A stretch of DNA of 64,000 nucleotides from Streptomyces chryseus (GCF_014650755.1 NZ_BMVO01000001.1:744001-808000), one strand, 5' to 3'. Positions 19,388 through 30,274 are shown, counted from the stretch's first letter. Numbers and translations are program-made. Notes: generated by a model not told the origin, from the letters alone.

Positions 19388-20650
19388 TCAGCCCAGCAGG
19401 GACTCCAGGGGCACGGACGGGTCGGCGAGGGCGTTCGGGTCGACCCCGGCGCCGGTGCGGATCAGTTCCTGGATGGGCTTGGTGACGTCCCACACATTGA
19501 CGTTCATGCCGGCCAGGACCCGCCGGTCCTTCAGCCAGAAGGCGACGAACTCCCGGCGTCCCACATCCCCGCGGGCGATGACCTGGTCGTACGTGCCCGG
19601 GGGCGCCCAGCCGGAGTATTCGAGCCCGAGGTCGTACTGGTCGGAGAAGAAGTAGGGGACCCGGTCGTACGACACGTCCTGGCCCAGCATGGCGCGGGCG
19701 GCCGCCGGACCCCCGTTCAGGGCGTTGGCCCAGTGCTCGACGCGCAGCCGGGCACCGAGGCGCGGGTGGTGCGCCGCCGCGACGTCGCCGGCCGCGTGGA
19801 TGTCGGGGTCCGAGGTGCGCAGGGAGGCGTCCACGGCGATGCCGCCGCCGTCCGAGCGGTCGACGAGGGTCAGGCCGGCTGCCTCGGCGAGCGCGGTGCG
19901 GGGGGCGGCTCCGATGGCGGCGAGCACGGCGTGGGCGGGGTGCTCCTCGCCGTCGTCGGTGCGCGCGGCGAGGACCATGCCGTCCTGGCCGGTGATCTCG
20001 GTGAGGCGGGCGCCGAAGTGGAAGCGGACGCCGTGCTCGCGGTGCACGTCGGTGAACAGCTGCCCCAGTTCGGGGCCGATGACCTGGTGGAGCGGTGTCG
20101 GCTCCTGCTCGACGACGGTCACCTCGGCGCCGTAACCACGCGCCGCCGCCGCGACCTCCAGGCCGATCCAGCCCGCACCGGCGATGACCAGGTGCCCGTT
20201 GTCGCGGCCGAGCGAGGCCAGGACGCCGCGCAGCCGCTCGGAGTGCGCGAGGCGGCGCAGGTGGTGGACGCCCGCGAGGCCGGTGCCGGGGATGTCGAGA
20301 CGGCGTGGTTCCGCGCCGGTGGCGAGCAGCAGCTTGTCGTAGCGGACGGCGGTGCCGTCGCCGAGTCCGACCGTCTTCGTGGCGCGGTCGATGTGCACGA
20401 CGGGCTGGCCGAGATGGAGCTCGATGTCGGCCTGTGCGTACCAGGCCGGTTCGTGGACGAAGACGCTGTCGCGTTCCTCCTTGCCGGTCAGGAACCCCTT
20501 GGACAGGGGCGGGCGTTCGTACGGATGCTCACGCTCGTCCCCGATGAGGATCACGCGTCCGGTGAAGCCCTCGCCGCGGAGGGTCTCGGCGGCCTTCGCC
20601 CCCGCCAGTCCCCCACCGACGATGACGAACGTCAGATCTGCGTCGACCAC
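19388..20650 (-). CDS. NAD(P)/FAD-dependent ferredoxin reductase-type oxidoreductase
   Basis: This 420-residue flavoprotein resembles ferredoxin/rubredoxin reductases of oxygenase systems. The FAD-binding motif is FVIVGGGLAGAKAAETL at the N terminus. The NAD-binding motif LVIAGAGWIGLEVAAAARG is near residue 160, and the second FAD motif, IHAAGDVAAAH, is near residue 285. It should pass electrons from NAD(P)H to a small iron-sulfur partner, often for a cytochrome P450. No ferredoxin gene is adjacent. GTG 20650 is chosen because AGGAGG lies 7 bases upstream. The longer open frame to 21379 has no similarity to the family and overlaps the divergent promoter. Confidence 0.85.
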   Translation of the reverse strand: MVDADLTFVIVGGGLAGAKAAETLRGEGFTGRVILIGDEREHPYERPPLSKGFLTGKEERDSVFVHEPAWYAQADIELHLGQPVVHIDRATKTVGLGDGTAVRYDKLLLATGAEPRRLDIPGTGLAGVHHLRRLAHSERLRGVLASLGRDNGHLVIAGAGWIGLEVAAAARGYGAEVTVVEQEPTPLHQVIGPELGQLFTDVHREHGVRFHFGARLTEITGQDGMVLAARTDDGEEHPAHAVLAAIGAAPRTALAEAAGLTLVDRSDGGGIAVDASLRTSDPDIHAAGDVAAAHHPRLGARLRVEHWANALNGGPAAARAMLGQDVSYDRVPYFFSDQYDLGLEYSGWAPPGTYDQVIARGDVGRREFVAFWLKDRRVLAGMNVNVWDVTKPIQELIRTGAGVDPNALADPSVPLESLLG

Positions 20651-21077
20651 TTGGTGCCTCCTCTGTGCCTGCCCACACGCTACGCCGCCGTGTTCGAGCG
20701 TCCCGCACGGAGCGTGATGGGGGAAGAGGGGGTGTGCCGTGGGCGTGTCGTGGAGGTGGCCCGGAGGTGGCCGATGGGGAGGGTCGCGCGCCGCCGTGAG
20801 GGGACGTGCCGGCCGCGCGGGGCCCGGGCGTACGCCACCGGGGCATACGGGAGGTGGCCGCGGACGTCTCCCCCGTTGACAGCCCGCAGCCACCACGCGA
20901 CAAGCGTCACGCCGATGTGGACACCGCGCGAGGCTTTCGTGCACAACGCAAAGGGAACGCACGATTCCGGCGCCTGATGCGTACGCTCGTACGAAGGTAC
21001 GTACCGCCGTCGCACCGGCGTGCGGGCGGACGGACAGGCGGACAGGCGCGCGGGACACGGCGCGGCGTGGGGGGCGC
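20651..21077. other. Divergent intergenic region
   Basis: 427 bases separate the flavoprotein from the winged-helix regulator. No gene is supported. A good -35 TTGACA occurs at 20876-20881 on the plus strand without a clear -10. The stretch ends with CGTACGAAGGTACGTACCG, a cluster of short GTAC palindromes around 20985-21003 that could be a regulatory site. Confidence 0.35.
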
Positions 21078-22100
21078 ATGCTACGCATCCACTTCACCAC
21101 CGAGGATCTGAACCGGCTGCGGGTGGCCGCGCGGCCCGACCCGCTGTGGGAGATCGTGAACAGCCTCCACCTGCTCCAGAACCGGCAGGGGGCGCTGGTG
21201 TTCGATCCCTGGCGGCGCGAGGTCCGGCAGGCGGTCGCCCGCGCGGGGCTCACCCGCACGGTGGCCTCGCTGCACCGGCTGTACCCGTGCGCGGCGTACC
21301 TGCCCGACTTCCTGACACCGGGCCGGGGCATCCCGGACCTGGAGACCGGCCTCGACCAGGTGCTGTCCACCCCCGCCACGCGGATGAGCGCGGAACTCGG
21401 GCGGCTGTTCGCCGACGGTCCCGTGCCGCCGGTCGCCCGGCGGCTCGCGGAGGGGGACGTGGAGACGCTGGAGCGGCTGGCCGATTCGCTGCGGCGGTAC
21501 TACGCGGTGGCGGTCGAGCCGTACCGGGACGTGATCGTGTCGGCGGTGGACGCCGACCGTCCGGTGCGGGCGGAGGCGGCGCTGTCCCACGGACCCGAGG
21601 GACTGCTCGCCACCTATGCGGACTTCGCCTGGCGGGACGACGGGGTGCTGGAGACCGGCTATCCGGTGGACAAGGAACTGGAACTGCGCGGGCGGTCGTT
21701 GACGATGATCCCGTCGTTCTTCTGCATCCGGCACCCGGTCGCGCTCGCCGACGAGGAGCTGCCGCCCGTGCTGGTCCACCCTGTGACGCCGGACCCCGGC
21801 TGGCTGACCCTCGCCCGGGGGCCCGGCTCCGGGGGCGACGCGGGCGTACGGGCGGCCGGGCTGCCGGTGGCGCAGCTCATCGGCCACACCAGAGCGGCCG
21901 TCCTGGAGGTGCTGGGGCGGCCGATGACCACGACGCAGCTCGGCGGGGCGCTGCGGCTGACGCTGTCGACGGCGAGCCGGCACGCGACGGTGCTGCGGGA
22001 GGCGGGGCTGGTCGCCTCGGAGCGGCGCGGCAGCCGCGTCCTGCACCGGCGGACCGCGCTCGGCGACGCCCTCATGAACGGTGGCCCCTCGCCGCTGTGA
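21078..22100 (+). CDS. ArsR-type winged-helix regulator with large N-terminal domain, copy 1
   Basis: This 340-residue protein starts [25 protein letters not shown] and carries a helical domain of about 240 residues that I recognise only from other actinobacterial regulators (recalled as DUF5937). The C terminus is a winged-helix domain: [17 protein letters not shown], then [21 protein letters not shown] as the recognition segment. It is probably a ligand-sensing transcription factor. It has a clear paralogue at 51079-52158. GGGGGGCGC before the ATG is a plausible ribosome-binding site. Its last 29 bases overlap the convergent dgt gene. Confidence 0.75.
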   Translation: MLRIHFTTEDLNRLRVAARPDPLWEIVNSLHLLQNRQGALVFDPWRREVRQAVARAGLTRTVASLHRLYPCAAYLPDFLTPGRGIPDLETGLDQVLSTPATRMSAELGRLFADGPVPPVARRLAEGDVETLERLADSLRRYYAVAVEPYRDVIVSAVDADRPVRAEAALSHGPEGLLATYADFAWRDDGVLETGYPVDKELELRGRSLTMIPSFFCIRHPVALADEELPPVLVHPVTPDPGWLTLARGPGSGGDAGVRAAGLPVAQLIGHTRAAVLEVLGRPMTTTQLGGALRLTLSTASRHATVLREAGLVASERRGSRVLHRRTALGDALMNGGPSPL

Positions 22101-23460
22101 GCCGGGCGTGCAGGGAGCGGGCGGCGGCGTCCGTGAAGCACGCGATCTGGTCGACGATCACGCGCTTGCGGGCCCGGTCGTCCGGCGCGTCGGCGAAGAG
22201 CGCGCGGAACTGGGGGTCCAGGCCCTCGGGCGCGCGGGCCGTGAGCGCCTCGGCCAGCTCGGCGATGACCACGCGCTGGTCGGCGCGCAGCCGCTCCTGC
22301 TCGTCGCGCTGCATGACGTAGCGGTCGGCGACGGCCTTGAGGACGGCGCACTCGTGGCGGACCTCGCGCGGGACGACCAGTTCGGCGGCGTACCGCGTCA
22401 GCCTGCCCGTTCCGTACGCCTGGCGGGTCGCGCCCTCGGCGGACAGGCAGAAGCGGCCGATGAGCTGGCTGGTCGCGTCCTTCAGCCGGGCCTGGGCGGC
22501 GGCCGACCCGTCGTAGCCGTGCGGCCACCACTCCTCGTCGAGGAGGCGGTCGAGGGCCGCCGCCAGCTCCTCGGGACTGGTGTCCGCCGGTACGTACCTG
22601 CCGATCGCCACCGCGAAGATCTCCTGGCGCTCGGGCTCGGCGAACAGGCAGTTGGGGTCGAGGTGACCGGCGTGCAGGCCGTCCTCGAAGTCGTGCACGG
22701 AGTACGCCACGTCGTCGGACCAGTCCATGACCTGCGCCTCGAAGCACTGCCGGTGGGCCGGGGCGCCCTGGCGGACCCAGTCGAAGACGGGCCGGTCGTC
22801 GTCGTAGACACCGAACTTGACCGAACCGGGGTCGGTGGGGTGGGCGCCGCGCGGCCAGGGGTACTTCGTGGCGGCGTCGAGGGCGGCCCGGGTGAGGTTG
22901 AGGCCGACGCTGACCATCTCGCCGCTCGCCTCCGACCGTACGAAACGCTTCGGTTCGAGGCGGGTCAGCAGCCGGAGCGACTGGGCGTTGCCCTCGAAGC
23001 CGCCGCAGTCCTTGGCGAAGTCGTTGAGCGCCTGCTCGCCGTTGTGCCCGAAGGGCGGGTGGCCCATGTCGTGCGAGAGGCAGGCCGCCTCGACGAGGTC
23101 GGGGTCGCAGCCGAGGGCCGCCCCCAGCTCGCGGCCGACCTGGGCGCACTCCAGGGAGTGGGTGAGGCGGGTGCGCGGGCTGGCGTCCCAGACCTGGCTG
23201 CTGGAGCCGGGGGTGACCACCTGGGTCTTGCCCGCGAGGCGGCGCAGCGAGGCGGAGTGCAGCACGCGGGCGCGGTCGCGCTGGAAGGCGGTCCTGCCGG
23301 GCCGTTTGTCGGGTTCGGCGGCCCAGCGCTCGGTGGCGGCCCCGTCGTAGTGGGCGGGGTCGAGGGCGGCCTGGTACTGGGCGTCGGCGTGCCGGGCCTC
23401 GGGGCGGACTTCGGTGTGCCGGTCGTCTGCGTGGGGGGTTTCGTGCGCTGTGCCTGCCAT
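22072..23460 (-). CDS. dgt: Deoxyguanosinetriphosphate triphosphohydrolase-like protein
   Basis: This 462-residue HD-domain dNTPase is expected to hydrolyse dGTP or other dNTPs to the nucleoside and tripolyphosphate, trimming the dNTP pool. Metal-binding HD residues are in RTRLTHSLE and [15 protein letters not shown]. Downstream [18 protein letters not shown] supplies the last Asp. The type-1 dNTPase start region [15 protein letters not shown] is also present. Position next to dnaG is the conserved actinobacterial arrangement. The 3' end overlaps the convergent winged-helix gene by 29 bp, which leaves no room for a terminator between them. Confidence 0.92.
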   Translation of the reverse strand: MAGTAHETPHADDRHTEVRPEARHADAQYQAALDPAHYDGAATERWAAEPDKRPGRTAFQRDRARVLHSASLRRLAGKTQVVTPGSSSQVWDASPRTRLTHSLECAQVGRELGAALGCDPDLVEAACLSHDMGHPPFGHNGEQALNDFAKDCGGFEGNAQSLRLLTRLEPKRFVRSEASGEMVSVGLNLTRAALDAATKYPWPRGAHPTDPGSVKFGVYDDDRPVFDWVRQGAPAHRQCFEAQVMDWSDDVAYSVHDFEDGLHAGHLDPNCLFAEPERQEIFAVAIGRYVPADTSPEELAAALDRLLDEEWWPHGYDGSAAAQARLKDATSQLIGRFCLSAEGATRQAYGTGRLTRYAAELVVPREVRHECAVLKAVADRYVMQRDEQERLRADQRVVIAELAEALTARAPEGLDPQFRALFADAPDDRARKRVIVDQIACFTDAAARSLHARLTAARGHRS

Positions 23461-23496
23461 GCACCGACAGTAGACGCAGGTGGTGACAGCCGGGGC

Positions 23497-24414
23497 TCAG
23501 GCGGTCGCCAGTTGACGCCGGGGCGCCGGGGAGCGGGTGGTGAGCGCCTGGTCGTACCGGTGCAGGACGAGCCGCGCCAGGGCCGGGTGGGCGCCGAGCG
23601 GCGCGGACGCGATCCAGGGCGCGGCGGCGGCGCACTGCGAGGCGAAGCGGCCGGGCGCGGTGAAGTACGAGGCCACGGCCGTCCGGTGGCGGCCGCGCGC
23701 GGAGAGGGCCCGCAGGGCGTCGCGCACGGTGGGCGCGGCGGCGGACGCGTAGGCGGGGACGACCGGGACGCCGCCGAGGCGTTCGCCGAGCAGGGCGGCC
23801 GTGCGGCGGGTGTCGACGGCCGACTGCGGGTCGCGGGAGCCGGCGGCGGCCAGGACGATGCCGCTTCCCCGGTGCGCGGAGTCGGAGGTCCGCCAGCCGG
23901 CCTCGGTGAGGCGGGCGTACAGCGCCTCGACGAGGAGGGGGTGCGGGCCGAGCGGGGCGGCGATGCGGGTGCGCAGGTGGGGAGCGCCGGCGGCGGCCTC
24001 GGGCAGGTCGTTCTTGACGTGGTGGCCACGGCCGAGCAGCAGCGGTACGAGCACGGTCTCGCCCGGGTCCAGGTCCGCGAGGGTGCCGGTGAGCAGCGGC
24101 TCGTTGAGTTCGATGTGCCCGAGGCGTACGTCGAGACCGGGCCGCAGCTCGCGCACCCGCTGCAGCAGCGCGGTGACGGTGCGCAGGGCGTCGGGGTCGC
24201 GGCTGCCGTGGGCGACGGCGACCAGGGTGGGCGGAGCGGCGGGGTCGGACCGCGAAGGGGCCCGGGGCGGGTGCGGGTGCGGGGTCATCGGACGGCGGGC
24301 TCCGTTCGGGGAGACGTGACTCAGCTGCGTGCCGAGCTGGGCGGTGATGCGGGCGAGCAGTTGCCCCGTGGTGTCGAGGGGAAGTACCTCGCGGTGTGCT
24401 GCCGACTCCGTCAT
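23497..24414 (-). CDS. CbiX-type sirohydrochlorin chelatase
   Basis: This protein of up to 305 residues contains two tandem CbiX-like repeats. The first has TLVAVAHGSRDPDA with the metal-binding His of the family, and PLLLGRGHHVKNDL supplies the second His. The C-terminal half keeps AAAGSRDPQS but lacks the second chelatase His pair. It should insert a divalent metal into sirohydrochlorin, giving siroheme or cobalt-sirohydrochlorin. Siroheme would serve the NirB encoded at 37186. ATG 24414 is the longest start. ATG 24288 (MTPHPHPPR) would remove 42 residues that have no chelatase similarity. Confidence 0.78.
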   Translation of the reverse strand: MTESAAHREVLPLDTTGQLLARITAQLGTQLSHVSPNGARRPMTPHPHPPRAPSRSDPAAPPTLVAVAHGSRDPDALRTVTALLQRVRELRPGLDVRLGHIELNEPLLTGTLADLDPGETVLVPLLLGRGHHVKNDLPEAAAGAPHLRTRIAAPLGPHPLLVEALYARLTEAGWRTSDSAHRGSGIVLAAAGSRDPQSAVDTRRTAALLGERLGGVPVVPAYASAAAPTVRDALRALSARGRHRTAVASYFTAPGRFASQCAAAAPWIASAPLGAHPALARLVLHRYDQALTTRSPAPRRQLATA

Positions 24415-24602
24415 GGACCGATACTGCCGGGCGCACGTTGCCGCCTCGTTGCGCGAGGGTGACGGGTGTTTACCGCAGCCTCACGGGGCGCGGGGCCGCG
24501 TTGTCAGGCCACCCCGCCCGGGCCCGTTCCGAGCGGCCGGGGCGCCCGCCGCACGGGCTCCCGGCCGTCACACCCCGCCGGCGAACGCGCACGCCCCCGC
24601 CG

Positions 24603-25244
24603 TCACACCCCGAAGAGCTCCCGGCAAGGTTCCAGGCCCGTCACGTTCACCGGCACCGTCCGGTGCGCCTCCCAGTCCTTCCGGGTCAGCCGCAGGCGCA
24701 GGAACGTGCCGGCCTCGCCCCGCACCGACTCCACCAGCAGGCCGTCCGGCCGGTAGCCGAGCTTCTCCGACACCCGCAGCGAGGCGGCGTTGTCCGTCAG
24801 AGCCGCGGACGTGACGTGCCGTGCGCCGAGGCCCTCGAAGGCCAGGTGCAGCACGGCCGCCCGCATCTCCGTGCCGATGCCGCGCCCGTGGTGCGCCAGG
24901 CCCAGCCACGAGCCGGTCTCGCCCTCCCGGGTCACGGCGAAGTCGTCCGTCATCAGGTCCTGGCGGCCGACGGTCCGGCCGTCGCACCGTACGGCGAGGC
25001 TGAGCGTCCACTTCTCCGGCCGCCACTGCGCGACGGTGCCCAGTACGTGCTGGAACGTCGCCCGCGCGCGGTCCTGCGGCGACCCGTCCGTCCACGGCAC
25101 CGAGAACGGCATGAACGACTCGTCGTGCACGCCGTCGGCCGCGACGCCGGCCAGCTCGTCGAGCACGTCGCCGTCCGGAAGTGTCAGTTCCAGACGCGGG
25201 GTTGTGATCCGCAGACCGTACAGGGGCCAGAATTGTCTCGACAT
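24603..25244 (-). CDS. GNAT family N-acetyltransferase (RimJ/RimL type)
   Basis: This 213-residue protein has the GNAT fold. The N terminus GLRITTPRLELTLPDG is typical of RimJ/RimL-like enzymes, and the acetyl-CoA loop is HHGRGIGTEMRAA. ALTDNAASLRVSEKLGYR is the usual final beta strand-helix segment. It probably acetylates a protein N terminus or a small amine; the substrate is unknown. I use ATG 25244 because the upstream extension to 25412 is Arg/Pro low complexity. The divergent SanA-like gene begins only 34 bp away. Confidence 0.85.
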   Translation of the reverse strand: MSRQFWPLYGLRITTPRLELTLPDGDVLDELAGVAADGVHDESFMPFSVPWTDGSPQDRARATFQHVLGTVAQWRPEKWTLSLAVRCDGRTVGRQDLMTDDFAVTREGETGSWLGLAHHGRGIGTEMRAAVLHLAFEGLGARHVTSAALTDNAASLRVSEKLGYRPDGLLVESVRGEAGTFLRLRLTRKDWEAHRTVPVNVTGLEPCRELFGV

Positions 25245-25278
25245 GACCAGAGCATTCCAGTCGGGGGCGGGCAGACGC

Positions 25279-26028
25279 ATGCGAATTTCTCGGGGCAGTG
25301 CGGGGGGCCGGGCATGGGCCGGGGCGTGGGGCAGGGCGCGGCGGTGGGCGGGACGCCCGCGCCTCATACCCCGCACCCGGCGCGGCCGGCGGCGAACCGT
25401 CCAGGCGCTCATGCTCGTCGCCGTACTGGCGCTCGCACCCGCGACCTGGCTGCACGCCGTCGCCGACAGCCGGGTCAGGACGACGGCCGACGCCCCGGCC
25501 CGCGACGTGGTCGTCGTCTTCGGGGCGGGCCTGTGGCGGGGCGGCCCGACGCCGTACCTGGCGAACCGTCTCGACGCGGCGGCCGAGCTCTACCGGGCCG
25601 GCAAGGCCAAGGTCGTGCTGGTCACCGGGGACAACAGCCGTACGGAGTACGACGAACCGGACGCCATGCGCACCTACCTGGTCGAGCGGGGCGTGCCCGA
25701 CCGGCGCATCGTCAGCGACTTCGCGGGCTTCGACACCTGGGACTCGTGCGTACGGGCCAAGAAGATCTTCGGGGTCGACCGGGCCGTGCTGGTGAGCCAG
25801 GGATTCCACATCCGCCGGGCGATCGGGCTGTGCCGTGCGGCCGGTGTGGACGCGTACGGCGTCGGGGTCGACGCCCGGCGCGACGCGACCTGGTACTACG
25901 GCGGCGTACGGGAGATCCTCGCGGCCGGCAAGGCGGCGCTCGACGCCGCGACCGAACCCGACCCGCAGTTCCTCGGGCGTCAGGAGACGGGTGTGGCCGA
26001 AGCGCTGGCCGACGCGTCGGAGCGCTGA
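25279..26028 (+). CDS. SanA/YdcF-like DUF218 membrane protein
   Basis: This 249-residue protein has an Arg-rich N terminus, one membrane helix (ALMLVAVLALAPATWLHAV) and an extracytoplasmic DUF218 domain. The family landmarks are VVVVFGAGLWRGGPTPYLANR, VVLVTGDNSR, a DTWDSCVRAK stretch and VLVSQGFHIRRA. E. coli SanA affects envelope permeability to vancomycin, and the biochemical activity of the family is still unsettled. ATG 25279 lacks a convincing ribosome-binding site. A later start at ATG 25411, just before the helix, would make the divergent spacing less tight. Confidence 0.8.
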   Translation: MRISRGSAGGRAWAGAWGRARRWAGRPRLIPRTRRGRRRTVQALMLVAVLALAPATWLHAVADSRVRTTADAPARDVVVVFGAGLWRGGPTPYLANRLDAAAELYRAGKAKVVLVTGDNSRTEYDEPDAMRTYLVERGVPDRRIVSDFAGFDTWDSCVRAKKIFGVDRAVLVSQGFHIRRAIGLCRAAGVDAYGVGVDARRDATWYYGGVREILAAGKAALDAATEPDPQFLGRQETGVAEALADASER

Positions 26029-26073
26029 CAGACTGGCGCCGCCGGTATGCCGAATAGGCATAAGTTCGAGTGA

Positions 26074-27031
<958 letters not shown>

Positions 27032-27042
27032 ATGCTGACGGC

Positions 27043-29187
27043 ATGCCCCGCACCTCCCCCGCCCTCACCCAGGCGTCGACCCCCACCCACTGCCCGTACT
27101 GCGCGCTCCAGTGCGGAATGAACCTGCGCGCCGTCCCCGGCGGCGAGGCGGCGGGCGGCGACGTGGTGGAAGTCGTCGAGCGTACGGACTTCCCGGTGAA
27201 CCGGGGCGCGCTGTGCGGCAAGGGCCGTACGGCGCCCGCCGTGCTCTCCTCCCGGGTGCGCCTGACCGAGCCACTGGTCCGTCGCCCCGCCACCGGCAGG
27301 CTCGAACCGGCCACCTGGGAGGAGGCCCTCGCGAAGATCGCGGAGGGGCTCGGCCGTACGCGGGAGGTGTACGGGCGGGACGCCGTCGGCGTCTTCGGGG
27401 GAGGCGGGCTCACGAACGAGAAGGCGTACGCGCTCGGCAAGTTCGCCCGGGTCGTGCTGTCCACCTCGCAGATCGACTACAACGGCCGCTTCTGCATGTC
27501 GTCGGCCGCCGCCGCCCACCAGCGGGCCTTCGGCCTCGACCGCGGCCTGCCCTTCCCGCTGGAGGACATCCCGCGCACGGGCTGCGTGATCCTGGTCGGA
27601 TCCAACCTCGCCGAGACGATGCCGCCGGCGCTGCGCTACCTCACGGAGCTGAAGGAGAACGGCGGCAGGCTCATCGTCGTCGACCCGCGCCGCACCCGCA
27701 CCGCCGAGCAGGCCGACCTGCACCTCGCCCCGCGCCCCGGCACCGACCTGGCGCTCGCGCTGGGACTGCTGCACCTCGTGGTGTCCCAGGGCCGTACGGA
27801 CGACGCCTTCATCCAGGAGCGCACCGCCGGCTGGGACGAGGCGCGGGCGGCCGCGATGGCGCACTGGCCCGAGCACGTCGAGCGCGTCACCGGCGTCCCG
27901 GTCCCCCAACTGCGGGAGGCGGTGCGGATGTTCTGCGACGCCGGGACCGGCATGGTGCTGACCGCACGCGGCCCCGAGCAGCAGTCCAAAGGCACCGACA
28001 CGGTCGGCGCCTGGATCAACCTCTGCCTGGCCACCGGCAAGGCGGGCAGGCCGCTGTCCGGTTACGGCTGCCTCACCGGCCAGGGCAACGGGCAGGGCGG
28101 CCGCGAGCACGGCCAGAAGGCCGACCAGCTGCCCGGCTACCGCAAGCTCACCGACCCGGCCGCGCGCGAGCACGTCGCCGGGGTGTGGGGCGTGGACCCG
28201 GACAGCCTCCCCGGGCCCGGGCGCAGCGCGTACGAACTGCTCGACGCACTCGGCGGCGACATCAAGTCGCTGCTGCTCATGGGCTCGAACCCGGTGGTCT
28301 CCGCGCCGCGCGCCTCCCACATCGAGGAGCGGCTGCGCTCACTGGACTTCCTCGCCGTCGCGGACGTCGTCCTGTCGGAGACGGCGGCCCTGGCGGACGT
28401 CGTCCTGCCCGTCACCCAGTGGGCGGAGGAGACCGGGACGACCACCAACCTGGAGGGACGGGTGCTCCTGCGGCGCAGGGCGGTCGGCCCGCCGCCCGGC
28501 GTGCGTACGGACCTGGAGGTGCTGCACGCGCTCGCGGCGCTGCTCGGCCACGAGAAGGGCTTCCCCGTGGACCCCGAGGAGGTCTTCGACGAGCTGCGCC
28601 GCGCCTCCGCGGGCGGCCCGGCCGACTACTCCGGCATCTCGTACCGCCGGATCGCCGAGGAGGACGGCGTCTTCTGGCCCTGCCCGGACACCTCCGAGGG
28701 CAGCGCGCACGCGGTCGAGCCGCACCCCGGTACGCCCCGGCTCTTCCTCGACCGGTTCGCCACGGAGGACGGGCGTGCCCGCTTCGTCCCCGTCGTACAC
28801 CGTCCGGCGGCGGAGGAGACGGACGCCGAGTACCCGGTGCTGCTCACCACCGGCCGGGTCGTCGCGCAGTACCAGTCCGGCGCCCAGACGCGCCGCGTGG
28901 ACGAACTCAACGCGGCCGCGCCCGGCCCCTTCGTCGAGCTGCATCCCCGGCTCGCCCAGCGCCTGGGCGTCGGTGAGGGCGACCGGCTGACGGTGGTGTC
29001 CCGGCGCGGGCGGGCGGTCGCCCCGGCCCGGATCACGGACGCGATCCGCTCGGACACGGTCTTCATGCCGTTCCACTGGCCGGGCGAGGGACGCGCCAAC
29101 ACCCTGACGAACCCGGCGCTCGACCCGACCTCGCGCATGCCGGAGTTCAAGGTGTGCGCCGTACGGGTCGAGCGCGAGGGGGACTGA
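27043..29187 (+). CDS. nasA: Assimilatory nitrate reductase catalytic subunit
   Basis: This 714-residue protein is a molybdopterin (bis-MGD) oxidoreductase of the Nas/Nap type. An N-terminal 4Fe-4S cluster is coordinated by Cys17, Cys20 and Cys24 (CPYCALQC) and Cys58. The molybdenum ligand is Cys151 in GRFCMSS. There is no Tat or secretion signal, so it is cytoplasmic, as expected for nitrate assimilation (nitrate to nitrite). FdhF-type formate dehydrogenases are the alternative, but CMSS and the nir operon nearby favour nitrate. The gene corresponds to S. coelicolor SCO2473 by recalled synteny. A GlnR-like box precedes it. CutA converges 3 bp after its stop. Confidence 0.85.
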   Translation: MPRTSPALTQASTPTHCPYCALQCGMNLRAVPGGEAAGGDVVEVVERTDFPVNRGALCGKGRTAPAVLSSRVRLTEPLVRRPATGRLEPATWEEALAKIAEGLGRTREVYGRDAVGVFGGGGLTNEKAYALGKFARVVLSTSQIDYNGRFCMSSAAAAHQRAFGLDRGLPFPLEDIPRTGCVILVGSNLAETMPPALRYLTELKENGGRLIVVDPRRTRTAEQADLHLAPRPGTDLALALGLLHLVVSQGRTDDAFIQERTAGWDEARAAAMAHWPEHVERVTGVPVPQLREAVRMFCDAGTGMVLTARGPEQQSKGTDTVGAWINLCLATGKAGRPLSGYGCLTGQGNGQGGREHGQKADQLPGYRKLTDPAAREHVAGVWGVDPDSLPGPGRSAYELLDALGGDIKSLLLMGSNPVVSAPRASHIEERLRSLDFLAVADVVLSETAALADVVLPVTQWAEETGTTTNLEGRVLLRRRAVGPPPGVRTDLEVLHALAALLGHEKGFPVDPEEVFDELRRASAGGPADYSGISYRRIAEEDGVFWPCPDTSEGSAHAVEPHPGTPRLFLDRFATEDGRARFVPVVHRPAAEETDAEYPVLLTTGRVVAQYQSGAQTRRVDELNAAAPGPFVELHPRLAQRLGVGEGDRLTVVSRRGRAVAPARITDAIRSDTVFMPFHWPGEGRANTLTNPALDPTSRMPEFKVCAVRVEREGD

Positions 29188-29190
29188 GCC

Positions 29191-29514
29191 TCACGGCCCG
29201 GCGGTCTCCTCGCCCACCCAGGCCAGGTACCGCGCGCTGCCGCGTGCCACCGCCGTGGCGATGATCTCGGGCGTCTCGTAGTCGTGCGCGGCCTCGAGGT
29301 GCGCCTCCAGCTCCTCGTACCGCGCACCCGCCGTCTTGAACACCACCTGCCACTCCTGCGCCGTCTGCGTCTCCCCCTCCCACCGGTAGACGGAGGTCAC
29401 GGGCCCGCCGACCTGCGCACAGGCCGCGAGCCGTGCCTCGACGGCTCCCCGCGCGAGCGCCAGGGCCTTGTCCCGGCTGTCGGTCGTGGTCAGTACGGTC
29501 AGCCATTCGGCCAT
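29191..29514 (-). CDS. cutA: CutA1 family protein (divalent cation tolerance)
   Basis: This 107-residue protein is a small trimeric CutA1-type ferredoxin-fold protein. It begins MAEWLTVLTTTDSRDKALAL and contains the conserved RLAACAQV segment, SVYRWEGETQ and YETPEIIA, all CutA hallmarks. CutA was named for copper tolerance in E. coli, but its true molecular role is unclear. ATG 29514 is supported by GAGGGAG upstream. Its stop lies 3 bp from the nasA stop, a very tight convergent arrangement. Confidence 0.92.
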   Translation of the reverse strand: MAEWLTVLTTTDSRDKALALARGAVEARLAACAQVGGPVTSVYRWEGETQTAQEWQVVFKTAGARYEELEAHLEAAHDYETPEIIATAVARGSARYLAWVGEETAGP

Positions 29515-29620
29515 GGCGTTCTCCCTCGGGGGTAGGGGCTTCGGCCATGGTCTCAAGCCGGCGTCGGCGAAAGGCGTGACGCGGGCGGGGCCGGTTCGGC
29601 TCGGGCGCCGCGCCGGGCGG

Positions 29621-30274
29621 TCAGCCGCCGTACGGGCGGACGGACCTGGCGTCGCGCAGGGCGCGCGCCCACCAGGTGAGCTGGTTCAGCAGGGCCTTGG
29701 CGGCGGTCTCGGCGCCGGACGGGTCCTTGTGCCGGCCGTCGACGTCGAAGTGGGACCAGGCGCCGTGGAAGCTGACGGTCTCGCGGATGGTGGTCGCGTG
29801 CATCTCGGCGAAGACCTGGCGCAGTTGCTCGACGGCGCGCAGGCCGCCGGACATGCCGCCGTAGGAGACGAAGCCGACGGGCTTGGCGTGCCACTCGCTG
29901 CCGTGCCAGTCGATGAGGTTCTTGAGGGCCGCGGGGAAGGAGTGGTTGTACTCGGGGGTGACGACGACGAAGGCATCGGCGGCCGCGAGGCGCGGCGAGA
30001 CATCGGCGAGGACCGCCTTGACGTCGTCGGACGGCGAGAAGGAGAGAGCGGTCGGCAGGTCGACGCGGGCCACGTCGATCACGTCGACGTCGAGGTCGTC
30101 GTGCTCGGCGGCGCGGGAGAGGAACCACTCGGTGACGACGGGGGCGAAGCGGCCCTCGCGGTTGCTGGCGACGATGACGGCGAGGCGCAGGGGGGCGGCG
30201 GCGGGTGGCGTGTCGGTGGCGGTGGTGATGGCAGGGGTGCTGACCTGGGCGGATTCCCGCGTGGCGTTGTCCAT
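29621..30274 (-). CDS. NADPH-dependent FMN reductase family protein
   Basis: This 217-residue flavodoxin-fold reductase starts with a disordered stretch of about 28 residues, then LRLAVIVASNREGRFAPVV, the FMN phosphate-binding turn. TPEYNHSFPAALKNLIDW and FVSYGGMSGGLRA complete the FMN site typical of NAD(P)H-dependent FMN or azo/quinone reductases. The enzyme is cytoplasmic. An unusual MerR-type promoter lies immediately upstream and predicts a leaderless message starting at this ATG. No MerR gene is in the window. Confidence 0.85.
   Translation of the reverse strand: MDNATRESAQVSTPAITTATDTPPAAAPLRLAVIVASNREGRFAPVVTEWFLSRAAEHDDLDVDVIDVARVDLPTALSFSPSDDVKAVLADVSPRLAAADAFVVVTPEYNHSFPAALKNLIDWHGSEWHAKPVGFVSYGGMSGGLRAVEQLRQVFAEMHATTIRETVSFHGAWSHFDVDGRHKDPSGAETAAKALLNQLTWWARALRDARSVRPYGG

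Noticed and set aside
19388..21379. 663-codon version of the flavoprotein
   Set aside because: The first 240 codons show no similarity to ferredoxin reductases. GTG 20650 has a strong AGGAGG and starts exactly before the FAD motif.
24396..26057. Long plus-strand open frame of 553 codons across the acetyltransferase and SanA-like genes
   Set aside because: Its translation is Arg/Pro/Gly filler with no family features, and it overlaps two well-supported genes. High GC creates such shadows.
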